Origin: Palaeococcus pacificus DY20341
GTDB taxonomy: Archaea > Methanobacteriota_B > Thermococci > Thermococcales > Thermococcaceae
DNA length: 64,000 bases
NCBI RefSeq assembly: GCF_000725425.1
Contig: NZ_CP006019.1
Span: forward strand, 806,001 to 870,000
Reading direction: 5' to 3'
Shown here piece after piece: positions 33,283 to 43,536 of this stretch. Below the pieces are notes generated by a model. It was not told the DNA's origin. It saw only the letters and a list, made by a program, of their open reading frames with translations, and searched no databases. Position numbers and translations under genes: made by a program. How positions within the stretch are numbered: the stretch's first letter is position 1; each line of letters starts with the position of its first letter.

Positions 33283-34560
33283 TCACCTCCTTTCCTTCTT
33301 TTTCTTCTTCTTTTCTTTGCCTTTCTTTTTGCCCTTAAACTTCCCCTTGTCTTTTCTGCCTTTTTCCTTGCCCTTTCCTTTGAACTTCTTACCCTTCTTT
33401 TTCTTTTCTTTCTTCTTCGGCTTCTCTGGCTTTCTCTTTGGTGGATTCGGATATTTCTCTTTTATCTCCTTAATTCTTGCTTCAATCTCGTTCTTAAGTT
33501 CTTCTGCAATGTATTCGCCCGAGAAGTAGTCTACTCTTGCTGCTATGGCCAGCTTTCCGGCCAAAGCTCTCGCTATCTTACCCCTCTGCCACCACGGTGA
33601 GCGGTTGATATCAGGATATTGGTAAATTATTCCGTGCTTTGGAGGTTTAGCACCGCTTCTTAAGTGTCTGAACAAAGCTTTTTCCGCACCTAAAACTTGT
33701 ATTGTTGAGGAGGGCATTATAGCGAGCTCTTTTAGACCTCCAGCAAGGCTTATCAGTCTAGCACCAAGCTTAGCTCCAACCAAAGCCTTCAAGTTTGGAG
33801 CAACATCGTCCATAGCTCTGTCTATGTAGTCTTCAATCTCTTCTCTAAGCTTGTAGAGCCTATCTATTTCCTTTGCAAGGTCTTGTATGGCTTTCATATC
33901 TCTATCGTCCATCCAAGCGCCCATAGACTTCTCTGCTGCTTCCTTTATCTTTTTAAGCTTCTCTTCGCTGAAGCTGAGCTCTTTCATAGTCTCTTCATTT
34001 AAGTTGTCTCTCTTTCCAACTACCTTGACAAAAGTTACGAACTGCTGGTGCTTTGGTAGGAGTTCATCAAGCTCAGGGAAGTGAAGGGTGTACCACTCCC
34101 TCAAGCGAGCTACTAGGAGGTTTACTACTTTATCAATGTCATCTAGAGCTTCAATAGCCTGGATTATCATCTTGTCTCTTGCACCGCTCTGCTCTTGGAT
34201 TCCACGCCTTGTTAGTGCTAAGCCCACTTCGAAGTAGCTCTCGAACCAGTTTTTCCCTAAGAACTCCTCTGGGTTCTCTCTAAGTTTTTCACCAGCCAAG
34301 TTTGGAAATTCAAAATCAGCATCTACCCCTACTTTAGCCTTAACTCTTCTCGCGAGCTCTTGGTGCTCAAAGATAAGTGAAGTGTATCCTTCTTTCATGA
34401 GCTCCTCAACGAGTTCAACTAGCTCTTCTGTAAGCTCTCCTTTTAAAAGCCTCTCTAAAGAGTTTTCGGGGCTTTCTCTATACTCCTTCTTGGTTATAAG
34501 ATTACCCTGCTCATCAAAGGCGTAAATTCCCTGAACGTTTTCGCTCACGTATGCTTTCAT
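33283..34560 (-). CDS. nop5: C/D-box sRNP core protein Nop5 (Nop56/58)
   Basis: A 425-residue scaffold that joins fibrillarin to the L7Ae-bound RNA. ATG 34560 follows AAGGTGATGTTT. The N-terminal fibrillarin-binding domain (residues 1-120), the coiled coil (residues ~125-240) and the NOP domain (DVAPNLKALVGAKLGARLISLAGGLKELAIMPSSTIQVLGAEKALFRHLRSGAKPPKHGIIYQYP) are all present. The last ~50 residues are a low-complexity Lys/Gly/Glu tail typical of the family. It is the first gene of the operon with flpA. Confidence 0.97.
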   Translation of the reverse strand: MKAYVSENVQGIYAFDEQGNLITKKEYRESPENSLERLLKGELTEELVELVEELMKEGYTSLIFEHQELARRVKAKVGVDADFEFPNLAGEKLRENPEEFLGKNWFESYFEVGLALTRRGIQEQSGARDKMIIQAIEALDDIDKVVNLLVARLREWYTLHFPELDELLPKHQQFVTFVKVVGKRDNLNEETMKELSFSEEKLKKIKEAAEKSMGAWMDDRDMKAIQDLAKEIDRLYKLREEIEDYIDRAMDDVAPNLKALVGAKLGARLISLAGGLKELAIMPSSTIQVLGAEKALFRHLRSGAKPPKHGIIYQYPDINRSPWWQRGKIARALAGKLAIAARVDYFSGEYIAEELKNEIEARIKEIKEKYPNPPKRKPEKPKKKEKKKKGKKFKGKGKEKGRKDKGKFKGKKKGKEKKKKKKERR

Positions 34561-34638
34561 AAACATCACCTTTCTATTTTTTGCTGAAGAAATATAAAAG
34601 GGTTGGGCTTTTAAAGCTTGAGTTTAGGAGAGAAAAAC

Positions 34639-35631
<993 letters not shown>

Positions 35632-35867
35632 TCATTTTATTTCGCATTGCTCCTTTATATACCTCACTATCCTCTGTTTTCTTTTATGCATTAAGGCACA
35701 AAGATAAACTTTGATGTACTTAAAATATTGCCAATGTTTTTGTTTACAAATAACAAGGGCATTTACGACCAATGCCGAAAGCTTTATATTTAATTGTCAC
35801 AAAGCTTTAAGTGTATAAAATTGAGCCTATGTTCAAGTTTGTTCAATACATGCTGGGGTGAATGGTG

Positions 35868-37127
35868 ATGGAGGAGAAATTAGAAAGAAAGCTTGAAAAG
35901 AAGCTTGAAGCTGTGACATTAAATTATGAGGCTTACTTCTCCGAAAAAGCTCTTGGAATGAAAGCTTCAGAAATTAGAGAGCTTCTAAAGTTAGTAGAAA
36001 GCTCGGAGATAATCTCACTCGCTGGTGGGCTTCCAAACCCTGAGACATTCCCAAAGGACCTTATAACGAAACTAGCTCAAAAAGCCATAGAAGAGCACGG
36101 GAATGCTGCCTTACAATATGGAACAACAAAGGGATACACACCTCTAAGATTAGAAATTGCAGAAATGCTTAGGAAGAGGTATGGCATCCCAATATCAAAA
36201 GTTGACATTATGATCACTGCAGGCTCCCAGCAAGGTCTCGATTTAATCGGTAGAGTCTTCATAAACCCTGGGGATATTATTGTGGTAGAGGCTCCAACTT
36301 ATTTAGCAGCGCTCCAATCCTTTAGGTACTACGATCCTCAATTCATCCAAATTCCGCTTGACGATGAAGGAATGCGCATTGATCTCCTTGAAGAGAAGCT
36401 CAAAGAGCTTAAAGCTCAAGGGAAGAAAGTAAAGCTTGTTTATACCATTCCAACTTTCCAAAACCCTGGCGGAGTTACAATGAGCAAAGAGAGGAGAAAG
36501 AGGCTCTTAGAGCTTGCAAGTGAATATGACTTCTTGATTATTGAGGATGGACCATATAATGAGCTCAGATACAGGGGAGAAGAAATCCCACCCATTAAGT
36601 ATTGGGACGAAGAAGGTAGGGTTATCTACTTGGGAACATTCTCCAAGATATTCGCTCCTGGATTCAGGGTTGCTTGGATTGCTGCCGAGCCTCACTTCAT
36701 AAGGAAGCTTGAGATAGCCAAGCAGGGTATTGACTTGTGCACAAACGTCTTTGGACAAGTGATAGCCGCTGAATATCTCAAAGGAGGCTATTTAGACAAG
36801 CACATCGAAAAGATTAGGGCATTCTACAAGCCAAAGCTGGAGATAATGCTCGACGCTCTTGAGAAGTACATGCCTGAAGGAGTTAAGTGGACAAAGCCCG
36901 ACGGAGGAATGTTCGTTTGGGTAACCGTTCCAGAGGGCATAGACACCAAGGAGATGTTTGAGAAGGCCGTTGCTAAGGGAGTTGCATATGTCCCAGGTGA
37001 GGCATTCTTCGCTGACAGAGGTGTTAAGAACACAATGAGGCTTAACTTCACCTATGTTGAGGACGAGAAGATAGTTGAGGGTATAAAGAGGCTCGCAGAA
37101 GCGCTTAAAGAAGCGATGAAAGCTTGA
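35868..37127 (+). CDS. PLP-dependent aminotransferase, multi-substrate class I/II
   Basis: A 419-residue fold-type I aminotransferase. ATG 35868 follows GGGGTGAAT; ATG 35862 is too close to that site. Key segments are SLAGGLPNPETFP, ALQYGTTKGYTPLR, TAGSQQGLDLI, PTFQNPGGVTM, and the PLP-lysine in GTFSKIFAPGFRVAWI. It resembles Thermococcales aromatic/2-aminoadipate (LysN-like, MSAT) enzymes that link amino acid catabolism to 2-oxoglutarate. Strong TATA GAAAGCTTTATATTTAA lies at ~35778; a second is at ~35812. Confidence 0.92.
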   Translation: MEEKLERKLEKKLEAVTLNYEAYFSEKALGMKASEIRELLKLVESSEIISLAGGLPNPETFPKDLITKLAQKAIEEHGNAALQYGTTKGYTPLRLEIAEMLRKRYGIPISKVDIMITAGSQQGLDLIGRVFINPGDIIVVEAPTYLAALQSFRYYDPQFIQIPLDDEGMRIDLLEEKLKELKAQGKKVKLVYTIPTFQNPGGVTMSKERRKRLLELASEYDFLIIEDGPYNELRYRGEEIPPIKYWDEEGRVIYLGTFSKIFAPGFRVAWIAAEPHFIRKLEIAKQGIDLCTNVFGQVIAAEYLKGGYLDKHIEKIRAFYKPKLEIMLDALEKYMPEGVKWTKPDGGMFVWVTVPEGIDTKEMFEKAVAKGVAYVPGEAFFADRGVKNTMRLNFTYVEDEKIVEGIKRLAEALKEAMKA

Positions 37128-37144
37128 TTTCTTTTTCTCTTTTA
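37128..37144. terminator. T-rich terminator between convergent genes
   Basis: A pyrimidine-rich run (TTTCTTTTTCTCTTTT) right after the aminotransferase stop. It overlaps the 3' end of the convergent phosphoglycerate mutase gene. Confidence 0.5.
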
Positions 37145-37852
37145 ATCTATGTGCAGGTCAGTGTCAAAACCCTTTCTCGTTAAGTAGCCAATTCTCTCAA
37201 GTTTGCCTTCTCTGTACTCATAGATCAAAGGAACACCCGTGGGGATGTTGAGCTTTAGAACCTGCTCTTTAGTTAGACCTTCGATATGCATCACTATGGA
37301 GCGTAAACTGTTGCCGTGTGCACTAACTAGGACGTTCTTTCCCTTTTCAAGCTCTGGAATTATTTTTCCTCTAAAATAAGGAATCGTCCTTTCGGCAGTA
37401 TCTTTTAAGCTCTCGCCTCCTGGAGGTGCAATATCATAGCTCCTGCGCCAGAGAAGGACTTGCTCCTCTCCATAAACCTCTCTAGCATAGTTCTTATTCC
37501 AGCCTTGGAGTTTCCCGTAGTAGCGCTCGTTAAGCTGCCAAGCTTTGTAAACTGGTATGTAGTTTTTGCCATGTTCCCCATAAACCTCGCCCCATTTTTT
37601 CATTCGTCCTTCATCATGGATTATTCTTGGAACTCCTGAGCTGTTCTTGCTCATTATGAGCATCACCGTTTGAATTGCTCTTACGAGCTCAGAGGTGAAG
37701 ATGACATCAAACTTGTAGTCTTTTAAGAGCTCTCCAGCTTCAAGGGCCTCTTTAACTCCTCGCTCACTTAAGGGAACATCAACCCATCCCGTGAAGATAT
37801 TGAGCTTATTCCAGAGGCTCTCACCGTGCCTCACTAAAACGAGCTTGCTCAT
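37142..37852 (-). CDS. gpmA: 2,3-bisphosphoglycerate-dependent phosphoglycerate mutase
   Basis: A 236-residue histidine-phosphatase-family mutase that interconverts 3- and 2-phosphoglycerate. ATG 37852 follows AGGTGTACCTA. Motifs are LVLVRHGESLWNKLNIFTGWVDVPLSERG (phosphorylated His in RHG), the dPGM-specific LNERYYGKLQGWNK, and VSAHGNSLRSIV (second catalytic His). Most Thermococcales rely on the cofactor-independent ApgM, so a full dPGM is notable. Whether an ApgM gene also exists cannot be seen here. Confidence 0.93.
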   Translation of the reverse strand: MSKLVLVRHGESLWNKLNIFTGWVDVPLSERGVKEALEAGELLKDYKFDVIFTSELVRAIQTVMLIMSKNSSGVPRIIHDEGRMKKWGEVYGEHGKNYIPVYKAWQLNERYYGKLQGWNKNYAREVYGEEQVLLWRRSYDIAPPGGESLKDTAERTIPYFRGKIIPELEKGKNVLVSAHGNSLRSIVMHIEGLTKEQVLKLNIPTGVPLIYEYREGKLERIGYLTRKGFDTDLHID

Positions 37853-37923
37853 TAGGTACACCTAACAAAAATCGGCAGCTTAGTTAAAAAAGTTTTTGAA
37901 AATGAAAAGAAGATGTAAGGGCA

Positions 37924-40329
37924 TCACGCTCTCATCTTGGCCCTTCCACCTTTCTTAAGCTTCTCCTCGATCTTCCTGTAGTACTCCATGGTCTCTCTGT
38001 CAACGCTCGGTCCTATTCTGCTTAATGCTTCCTCGAAGTCTTTCATCGTAACTTTGACCTTGCTCCTAACTTCGTCGAGCTTAGTTCCTGGCTTTATTAA
38101 TCCATCTTGGATTGCCCTTCTCATTGCCGTCATTGCGGCTTCTCTAACAACGGCGGCTATATCCGCACCTGTGTAACCATCTGTTTTCTTCGCAAGCTCT
38201 TCCAAGCTGACGTCCTCCGCGAGTGGCATCCGTCTAGTGTGGACTTTTAGTATCTCAAGCCTTGCCTTCTCGTCAGGGGCTGGTACGAGTATTAAGCGGT
38301 CAAACCTGCCGGGCCTCAAGAGTGCTGGGTCAAGGATGTCAGGCCTGTTCGTCGCTGCAATTATCACAACACCGCTGTTCTCCTCAATGCCATCCATCTC
38401 CGTCAGGAGCTGGTTAATCAAGCGGTCGGTCACTCTGTTGACGTCGCTTCCCCTAACCGGCGCGATTGCATCAATCTCATCTATGAACACCACTGTTGGA
38501 GCTGCCTGCCTCGCTTTCCTAAAGATTTCTCTTATGTTCTTCTCGCTCTCGCCAACCCATTTGCTTAAGACTTCAGGTCCTCTAATACCTATGAAATTAG
38601 CTTCGCTCTCGGTAGCGACAGCCTTAGCTAATAGGGTCTTACCTGTTCCTGGTGGTCCATAGAGGAGGATGCCCTTTGGTGGCGTTATTCCAAGTCCGAG
38701 GAATGCCTCTGGGTACTTGAGGGGCCACTCAACGGCTTCCCTTAGTTGCTCCTTGACTTTTTCAAGGCCACCAATGTCCTCCCAGCGAATGTTTGGAACC
38801 TCTAAGAGGACTTCTCTAAGTGCTGATGGCTCTACCATCTTTAGCGCTTCATAGAAGTCCTTCCTCGTCACCTTGAGCTCTTCAAGGACTTCCTTTGGAA
38901 TTGTCTCTGCCTCAAAGTCAATCTTCTTGTCCTTTATGAGCCTTCTAAGTGATGCCATTGCTGCTTCTCTCGCTAGGGCAGCTAAGTCAGCCCCTACAAA
39001 ACCATGCGTCTTCTCCGCAAGCTCCTCAAGGAGGACATCTATTAGGCGGTGCTTTACTTCATCGTAGAGCTTGTCGTCGAGAGCCTTTAGGAGAGACTTA
39101 ATCTCGCGCTCATCTTTGGCTTTTTCAACTTCTTTGAGGGCTTTGTTTGCAACATGTGCAAACCTCTCATCTCCCTTGAGGGTCTCTAAAATCTTCATCA
39201 CGTCGCCCTTCCTGAATTCAGGTTCAATTGGCATTCCTCTTGTGTGGATTTGGAGGATCTCTTTGCGCCCCTGCTTGTCAGGAACTCCTACCTCAAGCTC
39301 CCTATCGAACCTTCCAGGCCTCCTCAAAGCGGGGTCTATCGCGTCTGGTCTGTTGGTTGCGCCTATTACAATGACTTTGCCCCTTGATTTTAGTCCATCC
39401 ATTAATGTTAACAATTGGGAAACCACGCGCTTTTCTACTTCGCCATGGGTTTCTTCTCTCTTTGGCGCGATAGCATCAATCTCGTCAATGAATATAATGC
39501 TCGGTGCATTCTCTTCAGCCTCCTTAAAGACCTCTCTAAGCCTCTCCTCACTCTCGCCATAGTACTTGCTCATTATCTCGGGGCCGTTTATTGAGAGGAA
39601 GTGTGCGTTGGCTTCGTTTGCAACGGCTTTGGCTAGCAAAGTCTTACCCGTTCCCGGTGGACCATAGAGAAGCACGCCCTTAGGCGGCTCAATGCCTAGC
39701 TTCTCAAAGAGCTCTGGATGCTTTAGTGGAAGCTCTATCATTTCCCTAACTTTTTGAATAACGTCCTTTAGACCACCTATGTCTTCATATGTAACTCCAA
39801 TGGCTGCTGTTTTCTCAACCTCTTTGACGGGCTTTTCTGAGATTTGGAAGTCTGTGTACCCTGTGATTTGGACTATTCCACTTGGTTGAGTGGCAGTTAC
39901 AACGAAGGTGAGCTCTTGTCCTAAAACGCCTACCTTGATATAATCTCCCTTAACAACTGGCCGCCCTACCAACCTTGAATGGAGCCACTCTACAAAGTCC
40001 CCTCCGAACATTATTGGCTCTGTTGGAGCCACCACTATCTTCCTTGCCTCTTTTACATCCGCTTTTTTGACGGTTACCTCATCTCCCAATCCAACGCCAG
40101 CGTTCTTCCTCAAGGTACCGTCCATTCTAATGATTGATACTCCCTCGTCTTCAGGATAAGCTGGCCAAACAATTGCAGCCGTGTTTTTCGTACCAATGAT
40201 CTCTATGATATCCCCAGCTTGGATTCCAAGCTCCCTCATTGTTTTCCTATCTACCCTAACGATTCCTCTTCCAACATCTCTCTGGTAAGCGGAAGCAACC
40301 TTAAGCTTAATCTCCCTTTTCTCAACCAT
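37924..40329 (-). CDS. CDC48/VCP-family double AAA+ ATPase
   Basis: An 801-residue unfoldase. An N-terminal double-psi barrel domain (residues ~1-180) is followed by D1 (GPPGTGKT at ~225, [14 protein letters not shown]) and D2 (GPPGTGKT at ~555, [14 protein letters not shown]). It extracts and unfolds proteins, feeding the proteasome. ATG 40329 follows AGGTGATGTGTT. It lies 84 bp downstream of hsp20 on the same strand, so the two could be co-induced by heat; no separate Phr site was seen at its own 5' side. No intein is present. Confidence 0.96.
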   Translation of the reverse strand: MVEKREIKLKVASAYQRDVGRGIVRVDRKTMRELGIQAGDIIEIIGTKNTAAIVWPAYPEDEGVSIIRMDGTLRKNAGVGLGDEVTVKKADVKEARKIVVAPTEPIMFGGDFVEWLHSRLVGRPVVKGDYIKVGVLGQELTFVVTATQPSGIVQITGYTDFQISEKPVKEVEKTAAIGVTYEDIGGLKDVIQKVREMIELPLKHPELFEKLGIEPPKGVLLYGPPGTGKTLLAKAVANEANAHFLSINGPEIMSKYYGESEERLREVFKEAEENAPSIIFIDEIDAIAPKREETHGEVEKRVVSQLLTLMDGLKSRGKVIVIGATNRPDAIDPALRRPGRFDRELEVGVPDKQGRKEILQIHTRGMPIEPEFRKGDVMKILETLKGDERFAHVANKALKEVEKAKDEREIKSLLKALDDKLYDEVKHRLIDVLLEELAEKTHGFVGADLAALAREAAMASLRRLIKDKKIDFEAETIPKEVLEELKVTRKDFYEALKMVEPSALREVLLEVPNIRWEDIGGLEKVKEQLREAVEWPLKYPEAFLGLGITPPKGILLYGPPGTGKTLLAKAVATESEANFIGIRGPEVLSKWVGESEKNIREIFRKARQAAPTVVFIDEIDAIAPVRGSDVNRVTDRLINQLLTEMDGIEENSGVVIIAATNRPDILDPALLRPGRFDRLILVPAPDEKARLEILKVHTRRMPLAEDVSLEELAKKTDGYTGADIAAVVREAAMTAMRRAIQDGLIKPGTKLDEVRSKVKVTMKDFEEALSRIGPSVDRETMEYYRKIEEKLKKGGRAKMRA

Positions 40330-40413
40330 AACACATCACCTCAAATTTTTCTTAAATGGATGATTGTGAGGGATCTGATTTTATCTATGCCAAAAAGAAA
40401 AGAAAGCACAGCT

Positions 40414-40908
40414 TCACTCAATTTTAACGTCGTAGCCTTCCTCTCTTTTTACTGGTTCTTTCTTTGGAATTCTAATCTCAAGGACGCCGTTGTTGTATTT
40501 GGCCTTGGCTTTATTTGGAATCACTTCGGCTGGGAGCCTTATCACTCTTCTATAGCCGCTGTAATAGCGTTCAACTCTCACAGCGCCCTCTTTTTCAAGC
40601 TCCTTCTCCCTCTTAACTTGAGCCTCTATGTAAACAGTATCATCCTTAACCTTGACTTTGATGTCTTTCTTATCGACTCCTGGGAGCTCAGCTGTTATGA
40701 CTATCTCACTACCTGTGTCGAATATGTCAACGAATGGCTCTCTCCATACTCCTTCAAACTCTTCTCTCACTTCAAAGGGCTCATATCTTCTTCTGTAGCC
40801 CCACAATCTTGGACCCCTGAATATGTCCTCAAACATTTCGTCGATTTCCTCTTGAATCTCTCTCATTATGTCAAAGGGGTCCCATACATCCCACCTTCTC
40901 CTCCTCAT
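40414..40908 (-). CDS. hsp20: small heat-shock protein Hsp20
   Basis: A 164-residue alpha-crystallin chaperone. ATG 40908 follows GGGAGGTGAGAGT. A basic/aromatic N-terminal arm (RRRRWDVWDPFDIMREIQEEIDEMFEDIFRG) precedes the crystallin domain (FVDIFDTGSEIVITAELPGVDKKDIKVKVKDDTVYIEA ... YYSGYRRVIRLPAEV ... YNNGVLEIRIPKKE, with the IxI motif). It forms large holdase oligomers. The promoter carries a near-consensus Phr operator, so expression should rise on heat shock. Confidence 0.96.
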   Translation of the reverse strand: MRRRRWDVWDPFDIMREIQEEIDEMFEDIFRGPRLWGYRRRYEPFEVREEFEGVWREPFVDIFDTGSEIVITAELPGVDKKDIKVKVKDDTVYIEAQVKREKELEKEGAVRVERYYSGYRRVIRLPAEVIPNKAKAKYNNGVLEIRIPKKEPVKREEGYDVKIE

Positions 40909-40926
40909 ACTCTCACCTCCCACATA

Positions 40927-40970
40927 TTTTGGTTACCAATAGTTATTAAAATAGCTAATCATTTATAAAT
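40927..40970 (-). promoter_or_regulatory. hsp20 promoter with Phr operator
   Basis: On the minus strand a TATA box ATTTATAAAT (40970-40961) is followed by TTTT-nn-TAAC-n5-GTAA-nn-AAAA (40951-40927). This matches, as recalled, the palindromic consensus of the Pyrococcus heat-shock regulator Phr. Its place just downstream of TATA, over the expected transcription start, is how Phr blocks polymerase recruitment. The start codon is 19 bp further on. Confidence 0.75.
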
Positions 40971-41031
40971 TTTTTGTGTTTGCTTAGGTGCACCAGTGCA
41001 CAATAAAAGTCACCAAAAGTTATTTTAACAT

Positions 41032-41478
41032 TTATTCGTCGATAATCCTTTTTAGAAATGCTTTTTCCCTCTCGTCCAGTGCATCACTAACAGAAATCAC
41101 AAACTTGGAATTGGAAAGAAGAGCCATATCCCTCAGTTTTCCAACAAATCTTAGAGCTGCTGTTGTCCCGTTCTCAACTTTTATATATTCAAAAGCATCA
41201 AAGATTATCACTTTGCCTTTATTATCTTTTAAAGCAGCCCTTACAGCTTCTTCCAATATGTATAGTTTTGTAGGTGAAATTGCATTTGGGTGTTCCACTT
41301 TGCTCAACCAGAAGTAGATGGTGTTTGTTTCTTCTTTTGGGGGCTCTCGTGTTATCATTATCTTCTCCTCTTCGCTAAATATACTTAAAATTTCACTGAG
41401 TTCAGAGTAATGGATTACTTTGCAGTTCAAATTTGAGTCGCGTTTCTGATTTCTGTTACTCTTGAACATGTTAAGCAT
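41032..41478 (-). CDS. DUF835-family protein
   Basis: A 148-residue protein. ATG 41478 follows GTGGGGATTGTT. The DUF835 pattern is visible in NTIYFWLSKVEHPNAISPTKLYILEEAVRAALKDNKGKVIIFDAFEYIKVENGTTAALRFVGKLRDMALLSNSKFVISVSDALDEREKAFLKRIID. DUF835 proteins are abundant in Thermococcales and resemble RecA/KaiC-like or signalling domains without a P-loop; function is unknown. Its upstream region holds a TATA (TTTATAAA at ~41528) and two perfect palindromes. Confidence 0.8.
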   Translation of the reverse strand: MLNMFKSNRNQKRDSNLNCKVIHYSELSEILSIFSEEEKIMITREPPKEETNTIYFWLSKVEHPNAISPTKLYILEEAVRAALKDNKGKVIIFDAFEYIKVENGTTAALRFVGKLRDMALLSNSKFVISVSDALDEREKAFLKRIIDE

Positions 41479-41508
41479 AACAATCCCCACACTCTACAGA
41501 TTGCCATG

Positions 41509-41583
41509 ACAACTTATGTTGTTATTGTTTATAAATTTTTCTTTGACAATATGGTAATTAATAAAACGTATGGCTGACGTTTT
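41509..41583 (-). promoter_or_regulatory. DUF835 gene promoter with two palindromes
   Basis: ACAAC-N4-GTTGT (41509-41522) lies near the transcription start. AAAACGT-N7-ACGTTTT (41563-41583) lies ~35 bp upstream of the TATA element (41528-41536). Both are perfect inverted repeats and may be operators; the distal one could instead end the upstream methylmalonyl operon transcript. Confidence 0.4.
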
Positions 41584-41628
41584 ACAACTTTTTTAAAAAA
41601 TTAATAAAAGTTCAAACTATGTTATGAT

Positions 41629-42027
41629 TTAATCTCTTTGGCAAAGTTCCAATAAAACACCGCTAACGCTCTTTGGGTGTACGAATGCAATCTTTGCTCC
41701 ACCAGCTCCCATTCTTGGCTCTTTGTCTATGAGCCTAAACCCTTGTTCTTCGAGCTTCTTCAAGTGTTCCTCAATGTTGTCCACACCGAGGGCTATGTGG
41801 TGTATGCCTTCTCCCCTCTTAGCTATGAACTTTGAAATTGGTGAGTCTTCGCTTGTTCCTTCCAAGAGTTCAATCCTGCTCTCCCCAACGTGGAATATAG
41901 CAGTTCTAACCTTTTGGTCTTTGACCTCTTCAATTTCCTCAACCTTCAAGCCCAAGCTTTCCCAAACTTTAATAGCTTCGTCCAAATTTTTAACAGCAAT
42001 TCCTATATGGTCAACCTTCTTTATCAT
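41629..42027 (-). CDS. mce: methylmalonyl-CoA epimerase
   Basis: A 132-residue vicinal-oxygen-chelate enzyme that interconverts (S)- and (R)-methylmalonyl-CoA. The metal/substrate residues sit in [17 protein letters not shown] (His), [15 protein letters not shown] (Glu), [16 protein letters not shown] (His) and GVLLELCQ (Glu). It overlaps the meaB stop by 4 bp. Together with meaB and the B12-binding mutase subunit it makes the small-subunit half of the methylmalonyl-CoA pathway; the large mutase subunit is not in the window. Confidence 0.95.
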   Translation of the reverse strand: MIKKVDHIGIAVKNLDEAIKVWESLGLKVEEIEEVKDQKVRTAIFHVGESRIELLEGTSEDSPISKFIAKRGEGIHHIALGVDNIEEHLKKLEEQGFRLIDKEPRMGAGGAKIAFVHPKSVSGVLLELCQRD

Positions 42028-42983
42028 GCCTTCACCCCCAAAGTTTTCTCCATAATTACCTCCGCCGCGGAATAGGGGTCAATTTCCCTCTCCGCAATCT
42101 TTCCAATTAGCTCATAAACCTCATTATCCCTAAGTTTCTTACCAACTTTGCTCGTGATAAAGTCAGATATGATTGTTTTTACTTCCTCCTCTGCCTTGAA
42201 GCGCCTCTTCTCCTTTATTTTGCCGCTCTCATCTAAGAATGCTTTGTGCTCCATTATCGCCCTCCAAAGCTCGCTTATCCCTTTGTTTGTTAAGGCAACG
42301 GTTTTAATTATTGGTGGCCTCCATCCTCTCTGCTTCCACTTTTCTTTTTCTAAGTCGAGCATTAGCTCAAGCTCAAAAAGCGTTCTATCGGCATCTTCTT
42401 TATCCCCTTTGTTAACTACAAATATGTCTGCTATCTCCATTAAGCCCGCTTTTATTGCTTGTATATCATCGCCAAGCCCTGGAACAGTGATTAAAACTAC
42501 AGTATCTGCGGTTTTAACGATATCCACCTCTATTTGTCCGACACCAACGGTTTCAACGAATATAACGTCGCATCCGTATGCATCGAGGACTTTTATGGCA
42601 TCGTTGGTTGCTTTTGCTAATCCTCCCAGAGAGCCCCTCGTGGCCATGCTCCTTATGAAGACTCCAGGGTCCGTGGAGTGCTTTTGCATTCTAATCCTAT
42701 CTCCCAAAAGAGCTCCTCCAGTGAATGGAGAGGTAGGATCGATTGCTACAACACCAACTACCTTCCCTTCCTTTCTTACCTCTTTAATGAGCTTATCGAG
42801 GAGAGTTGACTTTCCAGCACCGGGAGGGCCGGTTATTCCCACTACATAAGCGTTTCCTGTAAATTTGTATATTTTTTTAATTATCTCTTTTGCTTTTTCT
42901 TCATCATTCTCAACGAGCGTGATTAATCTCGCTGCGGCTCTTTTGTCCCCTTTGAGTAGTCTATCAATTAGCTCGTCTATCAT
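42024..42983 (-). CDS. meaB: MeaB/ArgK-type GTPase, methylmalonyl-CoA mutase chaperone
   Basis: A 319-residue G3E-family GTPase that guards and loads methylmalonyl-CoA mutase with adenosylcobalamin. ATG 42983 follows GTGATGGGT. G1 is [18 protein letters not shown], the [18 protein letters not shown] switch is present, G3 region [13 protein letters not shown] and G4 NKGD follow. The C-terminal arm mediates dimerisation. It lies 54 bp after the B12-binding subunit gene; a palindrome sits in that gap. Confidence 0.95.
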   Translation of the reverse strand: MIDELIDRLLKGDKRAAARLITLVENDEEKAKEIIKKIYKFTGNAYVVGITGPPGAGKSTLLDKLIKEVRKEGKVVGVVAIDPTSPFTGGALLGDRIRMQKHSTDPGVFIRSMATRGSLGGLAKATNDAIKVLDAYGCDVIFVETVGVGQIEVDIVKTADTVVLITVPGLGDDIQAIKAGLMEIADIFVVNKGDKEDADRTLFELELMLDLEKEKWKQRGWRPPIIKTVALTNKGISELWRAIMEHKAFLDESGKIKEKRRFKAEEEVKTIISDFITSKVGKKLRDNEVYELIGKIAEREIDPYSAAEVIMEKTLGVKA

Positions 42984-42995
42984 ACCCATCACAAC

Positions 42996-43012
42996 TTGGA
43001 TATATTGTCCAT
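42996..43012. promoter_or_regulatory. palindrome upstream of meaB (copy 2)
   Basis: TTGGATATATTGTCCAT, an imperfect palindrome (TTGGA/TCCAT arms around 7 bp). It lies 13 bp upstream of the meaB start, within the gap after the mutase subunit. It matches copy 1 at 15 of 17 positions. Confidence 0.5.
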
Positions 43013-43037
43013 CTTTAAGAAGTTAATGGAAAAGAAA

Positions 43038-43466
43038 TCAAGACCTGAATTTCTTAAGCTTTTCAACGCTCTCGTCAACAAACTTAATTATCTCTTCTAT
43101 CGGACTTCCTGGACCGAAAACTTTGGCAACTCCCATCTTTTCGAGCTCTTGAGCATCGTCCGGTGGAATGATCCCTCCAGCAATCACTAAAACATCTTCA
43201 TTAATTTTTAACTCATTTTCCTCCAACAACTTCAATATCTTTGGGATCAAAACCATATGAGCGCCTGAGAGAATGCTCAACCCTAAAACATCCACATCTT
43301 CTTGGATAACGCTCTCGACGATTTGTTCTGGTGTCTGTCTGATTCCAGTGTAGATGACCTCAAACCCGGCATCTCTAAAAGCCCTCGCAATCACTTTGGC
43401 GCCTCTATCATGACCGTCCAAACCTGGTTTAGCAATGAGAACTCTAACTTTTGAGCGCTCTACCAT
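43038..43466 (-). CDS. mcmA2: methylmalonyl-CoA mutase B12-binding (small) subunit
   Basis: A 142-residue cobalamin-binding domain with the DxHxxG signature in KPGLDGHDRGAKVIARAFRDAGF, then VLGLSILSGAHMVLIPKILKLL and GGIIPPDD. ATG 43466 follows GGTGGTGAAC. It pairs with a separately encoded catalytic subunit to isomerise methylmalonyl-CoA and succinyl-CoA. It is first in the mcmA2-meaB-mce operon; TATA CTTTAAATA is at ~43496-43504, and palindrome copy 1 lies ~30 bp upstream of it. Confidence 0.95.
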   Translation of the reverse strand: MVERSKVRVLIAKPGLDGHDRGAKVIARAFRDAGFEVIYTGIRQTPEQIVESVIQEDVDVLGLSILSGAHMVLIPKILKLLEENELKINEDVLVIAGGIIPPDDAQELEKMGVAKVFGPGSPIEEIIKFVDESVEKLKKFRS

Positions 43467-43536
43467 GTTCACCACCGCCTTTTATTAGCATAAAAGAGTA
43501 TTTAAAGATTGTCAAAACTAAAGGCTCTTCTTTACG

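Noticed and set aside
38237-39562. Ser/Leu-rich plus-strand frames opposite CDC48
   Set aside because: Typical low-complexity shadows of a conserved GC-richer gene on the other strand.
40353-40380. C/D-box-like string (GGATGATT ... CTGA) between hsp20 and cdc48
   Set aside because: Box C is not RTGATGA, the C'/D' pair is missing and the spacing is too short.
42996-43012. Possible chromosomal dif site near xerA (TTGGATATATTG...)
   Set aside because: It shares only the first few bases with the Thermococcales dif consensus as recalled, lacks the second half, and has a better explanation as an operator shared with 43537-43553.
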